Positions 12,401 to 24,400 of a stretch of 64,000 bases of DNA are shown one piece after another. Source of the stretch: Antedon mediterranea (lineage: Eukaryota > Echinodermata > Crinoidea > Comatulida > Antedonidae); assembly GCF_964355755.1 (NCBI RefSeq), contig NC_092672.1:35958501-36022500 (forward strand), written 5' to 3'. The position numbers and the translations under genes were made by a program. Numbering within the stretch: the first letter of the stretch is position 1; each line of letters begins with the position of its first letter. The notes beneath the pieces are model-generated. The model searched no databases, was not told the origin of the DNA, and worked only from the letters and a program-made list of their open reading frames with translations.

Positions 12401-15400
12401 AAAGTGAGTGAAGGAATGGACTTCACAGATAACAATGCCAGAGTTGTACTAACAGTAAGATTTATTGATTATTGACATTTATTGATTATTGATTAATATT
12501 TAAGTTATTGATTATTGATAAATGTTTTAATTATTTATTTAGTATTTGAGTTATTGATTATTAATTAAATTTTAACTTATTGATTATTGATTAATATTTG
12601 ACTTATTGATTATTGATTAATATTTAACTTATTGATTATTGATTAATATTTGACTTATTGATTATTTGACTAGATTGAGATGGTAGGTGACATGATATTT
12701 CCTCATTTGATTACTTGTTAAATAAATGGAACATTTCATTTCATTATTTATTTTGTATTTTTCAATATTTAAATTACAAAAAAAAAATTAATTGGGAAGA
12801 CCAGAATCAACCACTAACTAAATCACTGTGGCAAGTCTGGTTGATACAAAACATTATGATCCATATAAAACACAAAGAAATTACTTTTTTTGACCAAGAG
12901 ATATTTTGTTTATTAGGTCGGGATACCATTTCCTAATTTCAAAGACAAACAAGTTGAACTTAAGAGACAATATAATGACAAGTATACAGCAGAGAAAGGC
13001 TTGCTGACGGGATCCGCTTGGTATGAGATTCAGGCTTACAGGGCCTTAAACCAGGCACTTGGACGCTGTATCAGGCATAAGTACGATATTTTAAAAATAT
13101 GTATCAGCTCTAGCTTTAAGACCAATTTACACAGATGAGCGGTAACGGTAATAAAAATATGGAATCTATGACCCCATTTACACTTACGATTTAGGCCGGC
13201 CCTGGGTCGGCCCTGGGTCGGCAATTGATAAGTGTAAATATTCCAAAAAGTTAGGACGGACGCAGATCTGGGCCACCTCTCCAGGTAGGTTCAGGAGCGG
13301 CTTTTACGTTTGGGCCGCCTTACGCAGTGAACTGTGAACAATGTTTGACCTTTTTATGAGGTTGTTGTTATGACGATCCGACATTTTCAGTACATACCTT
13401 CCTCCTTTTCGGGCGACAATTTGTTTTCTTCATCATTTATATAGTTAAATTTATTTTCAGACATCTTCTTTCAATAAAGTATTCCTCTGCTTGTTTCGCA
13501 TATACATAAAATACAGCCATATTATATATAAAACAGTGGAGTTCATTTTGTTTTTAATGGGACAAAAAAACAACAATACAGTATAAATATAAAACGGTCG
13601 GTTCGCGCGGAGAGTTGAATTGACGATCGAGAGAGAAAAATTTAAACAAACTGTACTTTGTATCCCAGCATGCAATGGTACTTCCGATAAAATTATTTAC
13701 GACCAGTAATCTGCGTCGCTAGTGTAAACGCTCTGGGGCCGGCCTAAAAGGTAAATATTTGCAACCGGCCCTGGACCCAAACGTAAGTATAAATGGGGTC
13801 TATGTTATTTCTTATGACCATTTACACACAACGTGGAGCGGTTTCAACTCTAGATAATACAGAATCTACATTGTTCGTCTGTGTAAATTGGCCTTTAGGC
13901 TCAAATAAACATTATTCATGTAACTATATCTCTCTCTCAACAGTGATTTAGTTCACTTTTGGGGTGCCCTGTCTCATGTTCTGAGTCTCACAACAGTGAT
14001 TTAGTTCATTTTTGGGGTGCCCTGTCTCATGTTCTGAGTCTCTCAACAGTGATTTAGTTCACTTTGGGGTGCCCTGTCTCATGTTCTGAGTCTCTCAACA
14101 GTGATTTAGTTCACTTTTGGGGTGCCCTGTCTCATGTTCTGAGTCTCTCAACAGTGATTTAGTTCACTTTGGGGTGCCCTGTCTCATGTTCTGAGTCTCT
14201 CAACAGTGATTTAGTTCACTTTTGGGGTGCCCTGTCTCATGTTCTGAGTCTCTCAACAGTGATTTAGTTCACTTTTGGGGTGCCCTGTCTCATGTTCTGA
14301 GTCTCTCAACAGTGATTTAGTTCACTTTGGGGTGCCCTGTCTCATGTTCTGAGTCTCTCAACAGTGATTTAGTTCACTTTTGGGGTGCCCTGTCTCATGT
14401 TCTGAGTCTCTCAACAGTGATTTAGTTCACTTTTGGGGTGCCCTGTCTCATGATCTGAGTCTCTCAACAGTGATTTAGTTCACTTTTGGGGTGCCCTGTC
14501 TCATGTTCTGAGTCTCTCAACAGTGATTTAGTTCACTTTGGGGTGCCCTGTCTCATGTTCTGAGTCTCTCAACAGAGATTTAGTTCACTTTGGGGTGCCC
14601 TGTCTCATGTTCTGAGTCTCTCAACAGTGATTTAGTTCACTTTTGGGGTGCCCTGTCTCATGTTCTGAGTCTCTCAACAGTGATTTAGTTCACTTTGGGG
14701 TGCCCTGTCTCATGTTCTGAGTCTCTCAACAGTGATTTAGTTCACTTTTGGGGTGCCCTGTCTCATGTTCTGAGTCTCTCAACAGTAATTTAGTTCACTT
14801 TGGGGTGCCCTGTCTCATGTTCTGGCTGTTATTTATTATGTTTGTGTATTGTATTGTTTTGTTTATTGTTTTGAGACGAATAAATGAATTGAAAATGAAA
14901 TTTTAATTTAGAAATGATTGGGGATCTTTGATACTTGTTGATGAACGATATGGAAGAAATCCAACTAAATATATATCTGGTAACTATCTCTATCTCCAAC
15001 TTTAATATCAATTTTATTTACTATCTATTTTAGATTCATTCTGATTTGCAAAAATTAAGACCTGTCTACACTATCAAACTTTATGTGACAAAAAAATTTG
15101 ATGTGCCCATATATTCTTTTAGTTAAAAATAAATTAAATAAAAACTGTTTCTGGGATCGGAGGAAGAAGTAAAAGAACTTGTCAACTACTAACCTCTAAA
15201 CAAGAAAAAAAAAACAAAAAGCAACTGCATGACCAATCATTAGCTAATGGTAGATCTAAAAATTATAATCCTACCATATTTAAGCATATCACTACCATAT
15301 TTGAGCACATCGCCCTTTTTTTTTTATCAAACTGGCATGATAGTGTAGACAAAACTTTACAGCATACTTCAAAATCAAATACTGTATAATTTTCTAGTCA

Positions 15401-18400
15401 AGCTGCCTGTCCATCAAGCTCTGTATGATTGAGATTTTCAACCATACACTTAAGTTGTTTCCTTATCAAAAAATATTTAAAAACCATCGTTCCCATCGAC
15501 TTGGGATACGCCAGCTGTTAGGGAGTGCTTTGTGTGTGTTTTCATCAATTATTTTGAGTAGATTTAACAAGAAGTTTTTTCACCATTTTTAAGGACTTTC
15601 AAAGTGGATCAGAAACAATGTTATTCATATCAAATACGCTGGTGAACTATTACAATCACTTGAAGGATTTGCCAAAGAGAGAAAGGAGAAACAAAATGAA
15701 AGGTAATCAATTGGAATCAGTCCAATCAATTCCTTTTTTTAAAGAAAGAAAAGTTGTTTGTTTTTTGACGCAAGCTGAAACCATTCTCTTTCCTCTTTGT
15801 AAGTCTCTCGTCTTAAATTTCGAACAGATTATAGAAATTCATTGATATAACAGATTCCATTTTAGTAATAAACACACCTTTTATTTCAAACATTTAATTT
15901 GTGGATCAAACTTTCTTTACTCCAAAGTTATGTTTTTATGAATTTTGTTTAAAAAAAAAGTTAATTATTAATAACTTTTTGTTTTTTGTATTTTGACATA
16001 AGCTGATACCAACAATACATGCCAGTTTCGATTTACGAACAATGATTAAATACTGTATATATTACGAAAACAAACATGGCAACAATATCACGTTTATAAG
16101 GTTTATCGCAAATAGCTTGCACAATGCATGATGGGAAGGGTTTGGGAGCAAACGTCACGACGCGTACGTACAAACAACAAATCACGTACGTACGCGTTGT
16201 GACGTTTGCTCCCAAATCCTTCCCACCATACATCGCACACGCTATTTGCGATAAACCTTATTGCTGATACCATACAAACATTTCAAAATACTATATAATA
16301 TATACTATATAAATATCAGAACTAACATCGTGGTATTCTCTTTCCACTCCTAACTTAAGAATGCCCAAATTATGAATTTAATTATTCATATCGTGAAAAG
16401 AAACTAGTTTTCAGTTTGATAACGATCATTGTTCATTGCTGCTTTGTCAAAATTTTGTCTCTGATTAAGGATTTTTTTAAGATTACCCAGTGTTCTATCT
16501 TTATACGAAGTTCGTTCAAGCGTATTTTACGTGAGAACAAACCCCTATCAATCGGTCACACACGATTAGAGATGATTTGCAATGCTAGGATCACGCCTTC
16601 AATGACGCTAATTGATCTCATTATTAGTCTATTACCTCGAAAATTGTTTAACGTTACCTTGAATGCGTATCCAGATTGTTATTGTTGTCGTTTATCGCGA
16701 ACATCTAGACTTCTCGATTACTATTTCTAATTGGATTTATGCTGATTGTTATTGAAGATATTGAAATTTATTCTTTATGACCACTCGTATAATTCTGTTT
16801 TTATTTAAATCAAAAATTGAAGTATTCAAAGAAAATTGTTTTTTGTGAAGTTCTAGAAATTTTCAAAAGTAGCAGCATCTAAATTTACACAAACAGTGTC
16901 CATTATTTGTGGGTATTCAAAGAAAATTGTTTAGTTTATTGAAAACTTTTCTCTTCATTTCAGTCTTAATGTATCATCGTTACCAATGACTCCATCACAA
17001 GTGATACAAACAAATATTACCCATAATGCAACCCCTCAGTCTCCAGCAACTTCGTATCAAACCAATAGCACTACAACCCTTGGAAAGAAACCCACATTTG
17101 CAGCTCTACAGACACTTTTAAAAGCAAAAGTAGAACAAAACAGTTTAGAGTCCCATAGTTCTGTGCAACCTTTTCCTCAGACTCCTGTTCAAAATGTGCT
17201 TAAGAGTCATGCTCAAACTCCTTTACAAACGATAACGCAGACTCCAGTCCAAGATACGCCTAAAGCTGCAGCTCATACCACTCCTCAGGCTTCTGGCCAA
17301 GCCATCAAGTATGTGCAACCTCAACCTGTTTCTCCACAAAACGTAATCATAGCCACAGAAGCAACTCCAAAGATGTTCCAAGTCCAGCAGTTCCTACGAG
17401 ATGCTAATGGCAAAATGCAAGATGTTCGACAGTTTGTGAAATTGGCTCCATACCAGGCGCTAATTAAAATTCAAGAGAACGGAATTGATAAACTTTTAGT
17501 TGTTGATTTACCTAAACCAGTTTTACCAAAAACTCCTGCAACCATTTCAAATGGGTTACCTGCCATCCCAACCGTTCAAAGACAACTACTAGTTACACCA
17601 GCTGCTCTGGTTCCTAATTCCAATCCAATCACTTCATCAAGTCTGGATTTCTCGAATGGCAGTAACACTGATCTCACAAATAGTTCTTTACAGAATGACA
17701 TGTTCTTAAAAGCAGAGTTAGAGGTAAATAAGAAAGCTGGTGAAAGTGTCTGTAAGAAAAATGGAATAAAAAATCAATATATAAAGATTGAGTATGAGCA
17801 ACCAAATTTAGAAAAATCTTCAAAAGAACTCCTTCTGAATGAAAGAAAACAAATTTCTAATGATTTAAAAAAGACTCCTTACAAATTTGTTGATATTCCT
17901 CCAGAAAATAAAACTGATAGTCCAGATGATGTTCAGGGAACACCAGAACTCTTTGACACTGAGTCTTTACCATCACGTGATGCTTCACCAGTAATGAAAA
18001 ATGAAAAGGTTAAGAATGAACTAATAGAATTGGGTTTGGTCGATGATGAGAAACCCAACCAGATCGAAAAGGATTCAAATGCTCAGTCAAAACCAATTAC
18101 AAGAAAAAAGCTCTTCAGAAGAACAAAAGAAAACTTGAACATTGATATGAATATTAATGGAGAATTTAAAAACAACATTGTAGAGAGTAATGGTCAACAT
18201 AAAAAGGACATTGTGGAAAGTAACGGTCAACCCAAAAAGGACATTGTGGTGAATAACGGTCAACAGGAAAACGATTCTATTGAAAGCCCACTTATAACAC
18301 GAAGATCGAGAAGAAGGAGATTAGGAAGTGAACAAGGAAAGAAGATGAGAGATCTTCTGGATGATTTGGATCCTAGTGGAGAGGTAAGTGGATCATTTAA

Positions 18401-21400
18401 TCAATAAACCAATCAATCAACCAATCAACTAATCAATCAATCAATTAACATCAATCAGTTTATATGCCTATAGCCTGTATTATTCCAATGCTTTATTGAT
18501 TAAATACTGTAGTATATAGTTTAAAGGTAAACTTTTTTAAATAGATGTAGAATTTATTTGATGTTTAGCAAGTAGTGAAATGTTGTTAGTAGTGTAGCAT
18601 TTTAATGTTTAAGTTTCATATTCTCTTCTAAGCATTTCTTTTTTTTTGCTGAACATTGAAAGCTTTGTCTACACTATCAAACTAGTTTGACAAAAAAAGT
18701 GTGATGTGCCCAGACATGATTGTGATATGCTCAAGTACGGTAGTGATATAGCATCATCATGTCCATATATGGGCACATCACATTTTGTTGTCAAATAAAG
18801 TTTGATAGTGTAGACAGAGCTTTATGCAGTGTTTATTGCTTTTGAATTAAAATGTTTACATGCTATTACCTTACATTAGAAACAAAACAGTTTAGTTGTC
18901 CATGAAAAATATGTGAATTTTATAGGCAAATTAATCATTATGTTGGATGAGTACTGTTGCTATAAGGCAGGTACACAGGTTTTTTAAGTAGTTTACGGAT
19001 GCCGCCGAGGCAGATAGATGCATTACCTTACCTTACATGTGTTTAGTGTAGTTATATCTTTTCCAGGTGCTAAACAAAACTAGTCGACGTAATTAAATTA
19101 ATTTAATTTTTCATTCAAACATAAAACTGTCATTTACAAAGTTTAGTAAATCTTTTATTTGTCATTGTTGTGTTATGTAAGTTGTTTATCCAACTAGTTA
19201 TTATTGTATTCTGATGATAAATGCTTATTGCAATTAAAACACTAGATAAAATATAACATGAAAGTGGCATAATGCGTGCTTATCAATTTCAAGATTGTGG
19301 GTTCGAGTCCTAGCGGAGTACCTAGATTTGATTTTAAGTTTAAAATTATCTAATGATGGATTTTTTTCCATTAGAATTTTTTTTTTTAAGATTTTAAATT
19401 AGAAAAAAAATTATGTTTTTATTTGTATAATTTTGTAAAGATGATTTGTGTCACCTAGGTTATAATTTAGGATTGGAGGCTGTTGCTCTAATATAGAGGT
19501 TGGAAATACTGTAAACTAATGAATATTCATGAGGAACCTAAGCAAAGCTGTTTAATAATATACTAACTATTAAATATTCATCCTAAGTATATTTTTGTTT
19601 AATGATCCATTCTTTATGTAAACTTGGTGTTAATATAATCTTCTTTGGTTTGATTGACCTTTTCACTTAAGACAGAAATGAGGTTTTGGGTGTTTTTGTT
19701 GCATGTATAGTTCAAAGCCAACATAACTTAATAGACTGTAAATAGTATAGTAATGTAATTATTTTAGTGAAATTTAATCACATCCAAATTCTGGGTTCAA
19801 ATTGGAGCGACTTTTTATCATCCTCACCGATTTCTCTGCTTCAGCATTTCTAAATGAATGAATTTCCAAATATGTTTTAGCGTTTTTCTATGTCTTTTTT
19901 GTTATTGTTTTTTGCTTTTATTTTATATTTATTTTATTTAACAATTATAAAATAGTAACAAATAATAATTATTTATTTTAAGTTCCTTTTATCATGTATA
20001 TGTATATAAAGAGAAACTAGAATTTTATGAATCTGCTATATTTTTACTTAAAAAAAAAAATTTGTTTGTAAAATGTACATATCGTACAATATGAAATAAA
20101 AATGGGTTTCCCCCACGAAAGAGAAAAATAATAATAAACGACAGAAAAGAGATAGAAATGTAAACTAAAAATTGAACATAAACTCTGATTTTTACAGTTA
20201 AAACTTTCCAAAAAAGGCATGAAACGTCACAAAATTTTTTGAACTATAACATTAATTCTGAAAACCATTAGTAGTTTAAATATTATTCCACTTTAATATG
20301 AATAATTCACAAGTATTTTGTCTTTTGTTTTAGGAGCAAGGAGAACCACATTCTTGTTTTGAAGAACTCTGTTGTGCTCTCCACCACCAACTTTCACCAA
20401 ATCTGCAAGGTATGTACCTACACTATTGATAACTGTGTAAAGCTCTGTCCAAACTAGTGTGATGTACCCAAATATGGTAGTGATATTCCCAAACATGGTA
20501 GTGATATGATATCACCATGTCCATATATGGGCACATCGCATTGTTTTTGTCACATAAAGTTTGATAGTGTAGACATAGCTTAATACTATAGACAGATGTC
20601 GCGTGTCATTGGACAAGCAAAGTGTTAAATCTCGCACACTGTCTTTTTCCTTTAGATAGCAACATTTTATCTTCCTGTTTTGTCAAATTTCTGGACACAT
20701 AAAATAACGGCATTATAATCAATGGAGATAGGCGCAACCACGGCCAGCATGCTTCCTATTATTAACCTGATGAATTGTTTACGTTTAAAAAAAATGTCTT
20801 CTCGTTTACATCTGAGGTCAGTTATGCGACACACATTTTTATCACAATTTTACATTTGCCTCCAATTGATAACATCATGACGAATGTAATTTTGGTAGGA
20901 TTTTTATGAAATTCTCACATTGGAAACTAGAATAAGAGTTTTGTGCGCATTCACTATTATTTTGTGTTTTGTGTTGTAACTTATATTTGAAGTTGAAGTT
21001 ATGTTTACAGTACACACGTGTGTGTGTGAAATCCCTCAGATTAATTTGCCTTCAAAATTACAACTACACCAACTTGAATGAAATGCATGTCTACTGTTCG
21101 TTTTTTTGCTTTTATCTTGGACGTTTGTATAAATCCCTATTCTGTGATTTACATCTTAATTTTGTATCTAGGCACCCCAGTTAATTAACTTGTTCATCAA
21201 GTGTACACTTGTTCCTTACAGTCCAATAAAAATATGTTTAATCATTTTTTGGCAACGCCTTGTATGCCATAAAGTGGAACGCTAGCATAATCCTAACATC
21301 CATGCCTGACAGCTTTTGTGTGAGTTAGCAATTTCGTCATCCGAAGTTGTGAACGAACCTATTAGAGATGCCAACTAGGTGTTAAATTATCCGATGAAAC

Positions 21401-24400
21401 GAGCTGACAAATGACATCGTAATCGTCTTGCAGACTATCAGAATGATTCTACGCTTGGTGTCGAAGCGTAAATAATTTGTGGTGGCACGTTTGGTAGGCC
21501 TTGTGCCACTTCAAATGACGCCTTGTACAATTTATCTAAGCCCGCTTCGCTGACTTTCATCTTTTGTTTTCATCAAGGGAGTGAAGAGGTAGCTTCCTTC
21601 TAATAAAACCTTACATCAGCACCCCCTTGGGGCCTACAATATTGTACTGAATCAATCCAGTAGTAACTAAAATTCATTAACATCTTATGGACAGCTTTAA
21701 TTTGAGTTTTAAGACCATTTATGTCAAGTCCACATTGAAAATTATTGAGTCATTACTTGTATTCAATTCTAATTTTAAATCATCTCCAATAATTTTGCAA
21801 ACATCTCAATTGCAAATAATTCTCTATTTTACTAATACAAGTTTTACAATCCCAGGAAACTGAAAATAACGAACATTATTTATAAACTTCTTAAATTAAT
21901 GCTAGTTAAAACACAAATTTAAAACTATGTTGAATATTAACCTTTTTATGATACATGTCTTAAGCTCTGTCTACACTATCAAACTTTATTTGACAAAAAA
22001 ATGTGATGTGCCCATATATGGACATTATGATGTCATACCACTACCATATTTGGGCATGTCACTACAACTTTTTTTGTCAAATTAGTTTGATAGTGTAGAC
22101 AGAGCTTTAGCGTTTCTACTTGATATTCATAGTAAACCATTTCCACTTTACCTTCCAACCATATGGGGGATGGGGAGGGGCTTGCTCATCAAGGAGGAAT
22201 GTTTTACTTGAAGGGGTTTACGGAAATGTTCACCTTTTATTAGTGTCTCAAATAGGCTTAAAACCATTATTATTTAATCTTGGAAGTATTTTTCTGTGTT
22301 TTAACGTTTATATTTATATCTAAATATTTAGGCATCCTATAATTGGTGGTTTTTCGCTGTTGTTGTAGTTGAAATAAACATTTTTTTAAATAAGATATAA
22401 TATAAACTGACGACAACCTGAGAACATTCCTTTGTGGCCAGGATTGAGCTGTCTAAAAACTAATTGTTTGCCATGATAAATGATAAGTTGCAGCAGTATG
22501 GAAAGATCTTACAGACTTCAATTACAGTTAACTATGGATCTATTCTGATAAATTCTGACTTGAGAGATTTACTGGGATTGTGTCTGGTGCTATCTGGTTA
22601 TTTACCGGTCACCTTCGCGGATTATACTCTCTCTTTGGATTAAAAACTTTCCCAATATAAGTTTCTGTTTTTGAGTGAGATTTATCCACAATCAATAAAG
22701 AATGCCAACTCTATTGACATCTTCTTGGAATTGCTGAAAACCCATCTCTTTCGAATAGCATATGAAATGACCTAATTTTCACCTTGTTTCGAGCCTTGTG
22801 GTCGTAGCGCTTTAGAGAAAATTTATTTTGGTTAAAGTGCTATAGAAAAAACAATTATTATTATTATTATTAATATTTTTATTATTTATTAATACTTTGT
22901 TTTCTTTTTATTCTAAAATATTTCCCAAAACAAACATCAAATATGTACATTAGTTAAATTCTTTTAGTAAATTTTATTTAATTAATAATTATTAATAAAC
23001 TATTTCTTTTATTCAAAATAGTAATTATAATAATTATATAATGATGATGATAAAGATTTATTTATGTATAGATATATTCATTATGCAAGTTATTTAGTGT
23101 TATAGTTATAAGAATATTTTTTTATTTATTTACCATATTTTAATTAAAGTCTTAACAACAAACTAGATAAGATAATATTTATTGGTCCATTATAAAATCT
23201 GTTGGAAATTTATTTTCCAAATCGCGTACACATACAAAAATACATATAAAAGTTACAAATATAAATATATAAAAGAAAACATGTATTTAAAAATAGGCTA
23301 ACTGGATGAAGATGGTGACTTGAAAGTTTGTTAACTCTTATTCTATCAGAAAAACTTATTCTTTCTACACATTTTATCAATATAAAAAAGATTGTATTTT
23401 GGCTGAAGTTATTCACATTAAATGAAAAAAAAAAAATTAATGTGCAATTTTTGAAAGTAATTTAGTTGTTTTTGTGAACATTCATAGTCTGTGAAGGTAG
23501 GTATCACGTCGTCATTGTAGCTCAAGTACTGAGCAATGAAACAATTATTGATCATGTTGGTGAGAATGTAACGAGAAAAAATGACAATACTCCCTAATCA
23601 CTTCACAACATCACCATCGTAAAAAATAAGCTCTTCGCTTGTTACTCACCATGAGGCGACGTATACATGGCATTGACAATCGCGTAAGGGTGTTCTTGAT
23701 TAGTGAAAACGTCGTTTCGATGACAGTGTGAGAATGCGCTTGGGACGTCGTCTAGGACAGCAATCGCTTTTCTGTAAGCCACGGCCTTCCTAATCACTAC
23801 TACGCTTCGTAAATGGATTCAAATCGCTTGCGTTATAGTCAATTTCGCACCTCTGGTATCGTTAAATCGTGTGGAACGTGTCATCTAGGGAGATTAATAT
23901 CATCATTTGCCTATTTATCAATCTGTATCTTCTCACGTTTTCGTCTGTTCTTACAAATTAAGATCGCATTCGAGCAATATGTGGTGAAATCGGTTGTATG
24001 GCCGTGTCAACATTTGAAGGTCATCCACTCAATAATTAGCCTGTTTTGTAACTCACAATAGAATTATATTGAAATAATAATCATTGTTTTATACATAATG
24101 ACAATAAACTGGATATTAATATTCCTACTGGAGATTAATTTTCACAATGTATATTATTATTTCTTTGAAAAATATTCTTAGATCTCCATAATACCTTAGT
24201 AATAATATGCATCCATGGTTTTGACACAAACAATTGCTAAATTATAAAAAAAAACAAAACGTTCCAGAAAAATTGAGTTCAGAAAATGTAAATTTTCCAA
24301 AAGTGTCAAAATATAATCTGTATATATACTATATCCATGTTCCTATTCATAACTTGTACATATGTGTTTTTATAAACATTTTTTAATTTTTTAAATTGTT

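Noticed and set aside
13930-14824. CRISPR-like array of regular repeats
   Set aside because: Units are contiguous with no unique spacers, in a eukaryotic intron. It is a minisatellite.
16416-16730. 104-codon open frame in intron 13
   Set aside because: It lies between two firm BRIP1 exons that join in phase without it, has no good acceptor and donor pair in the right phase, and resembles no known protein.
19262-19326. tRNA gene
   Set aside because: A B box and a weak A box are present but the acceptor, D and anticodon stems do not form. The same holds at 25521, 43411 and 59455; these are SINE remnants.
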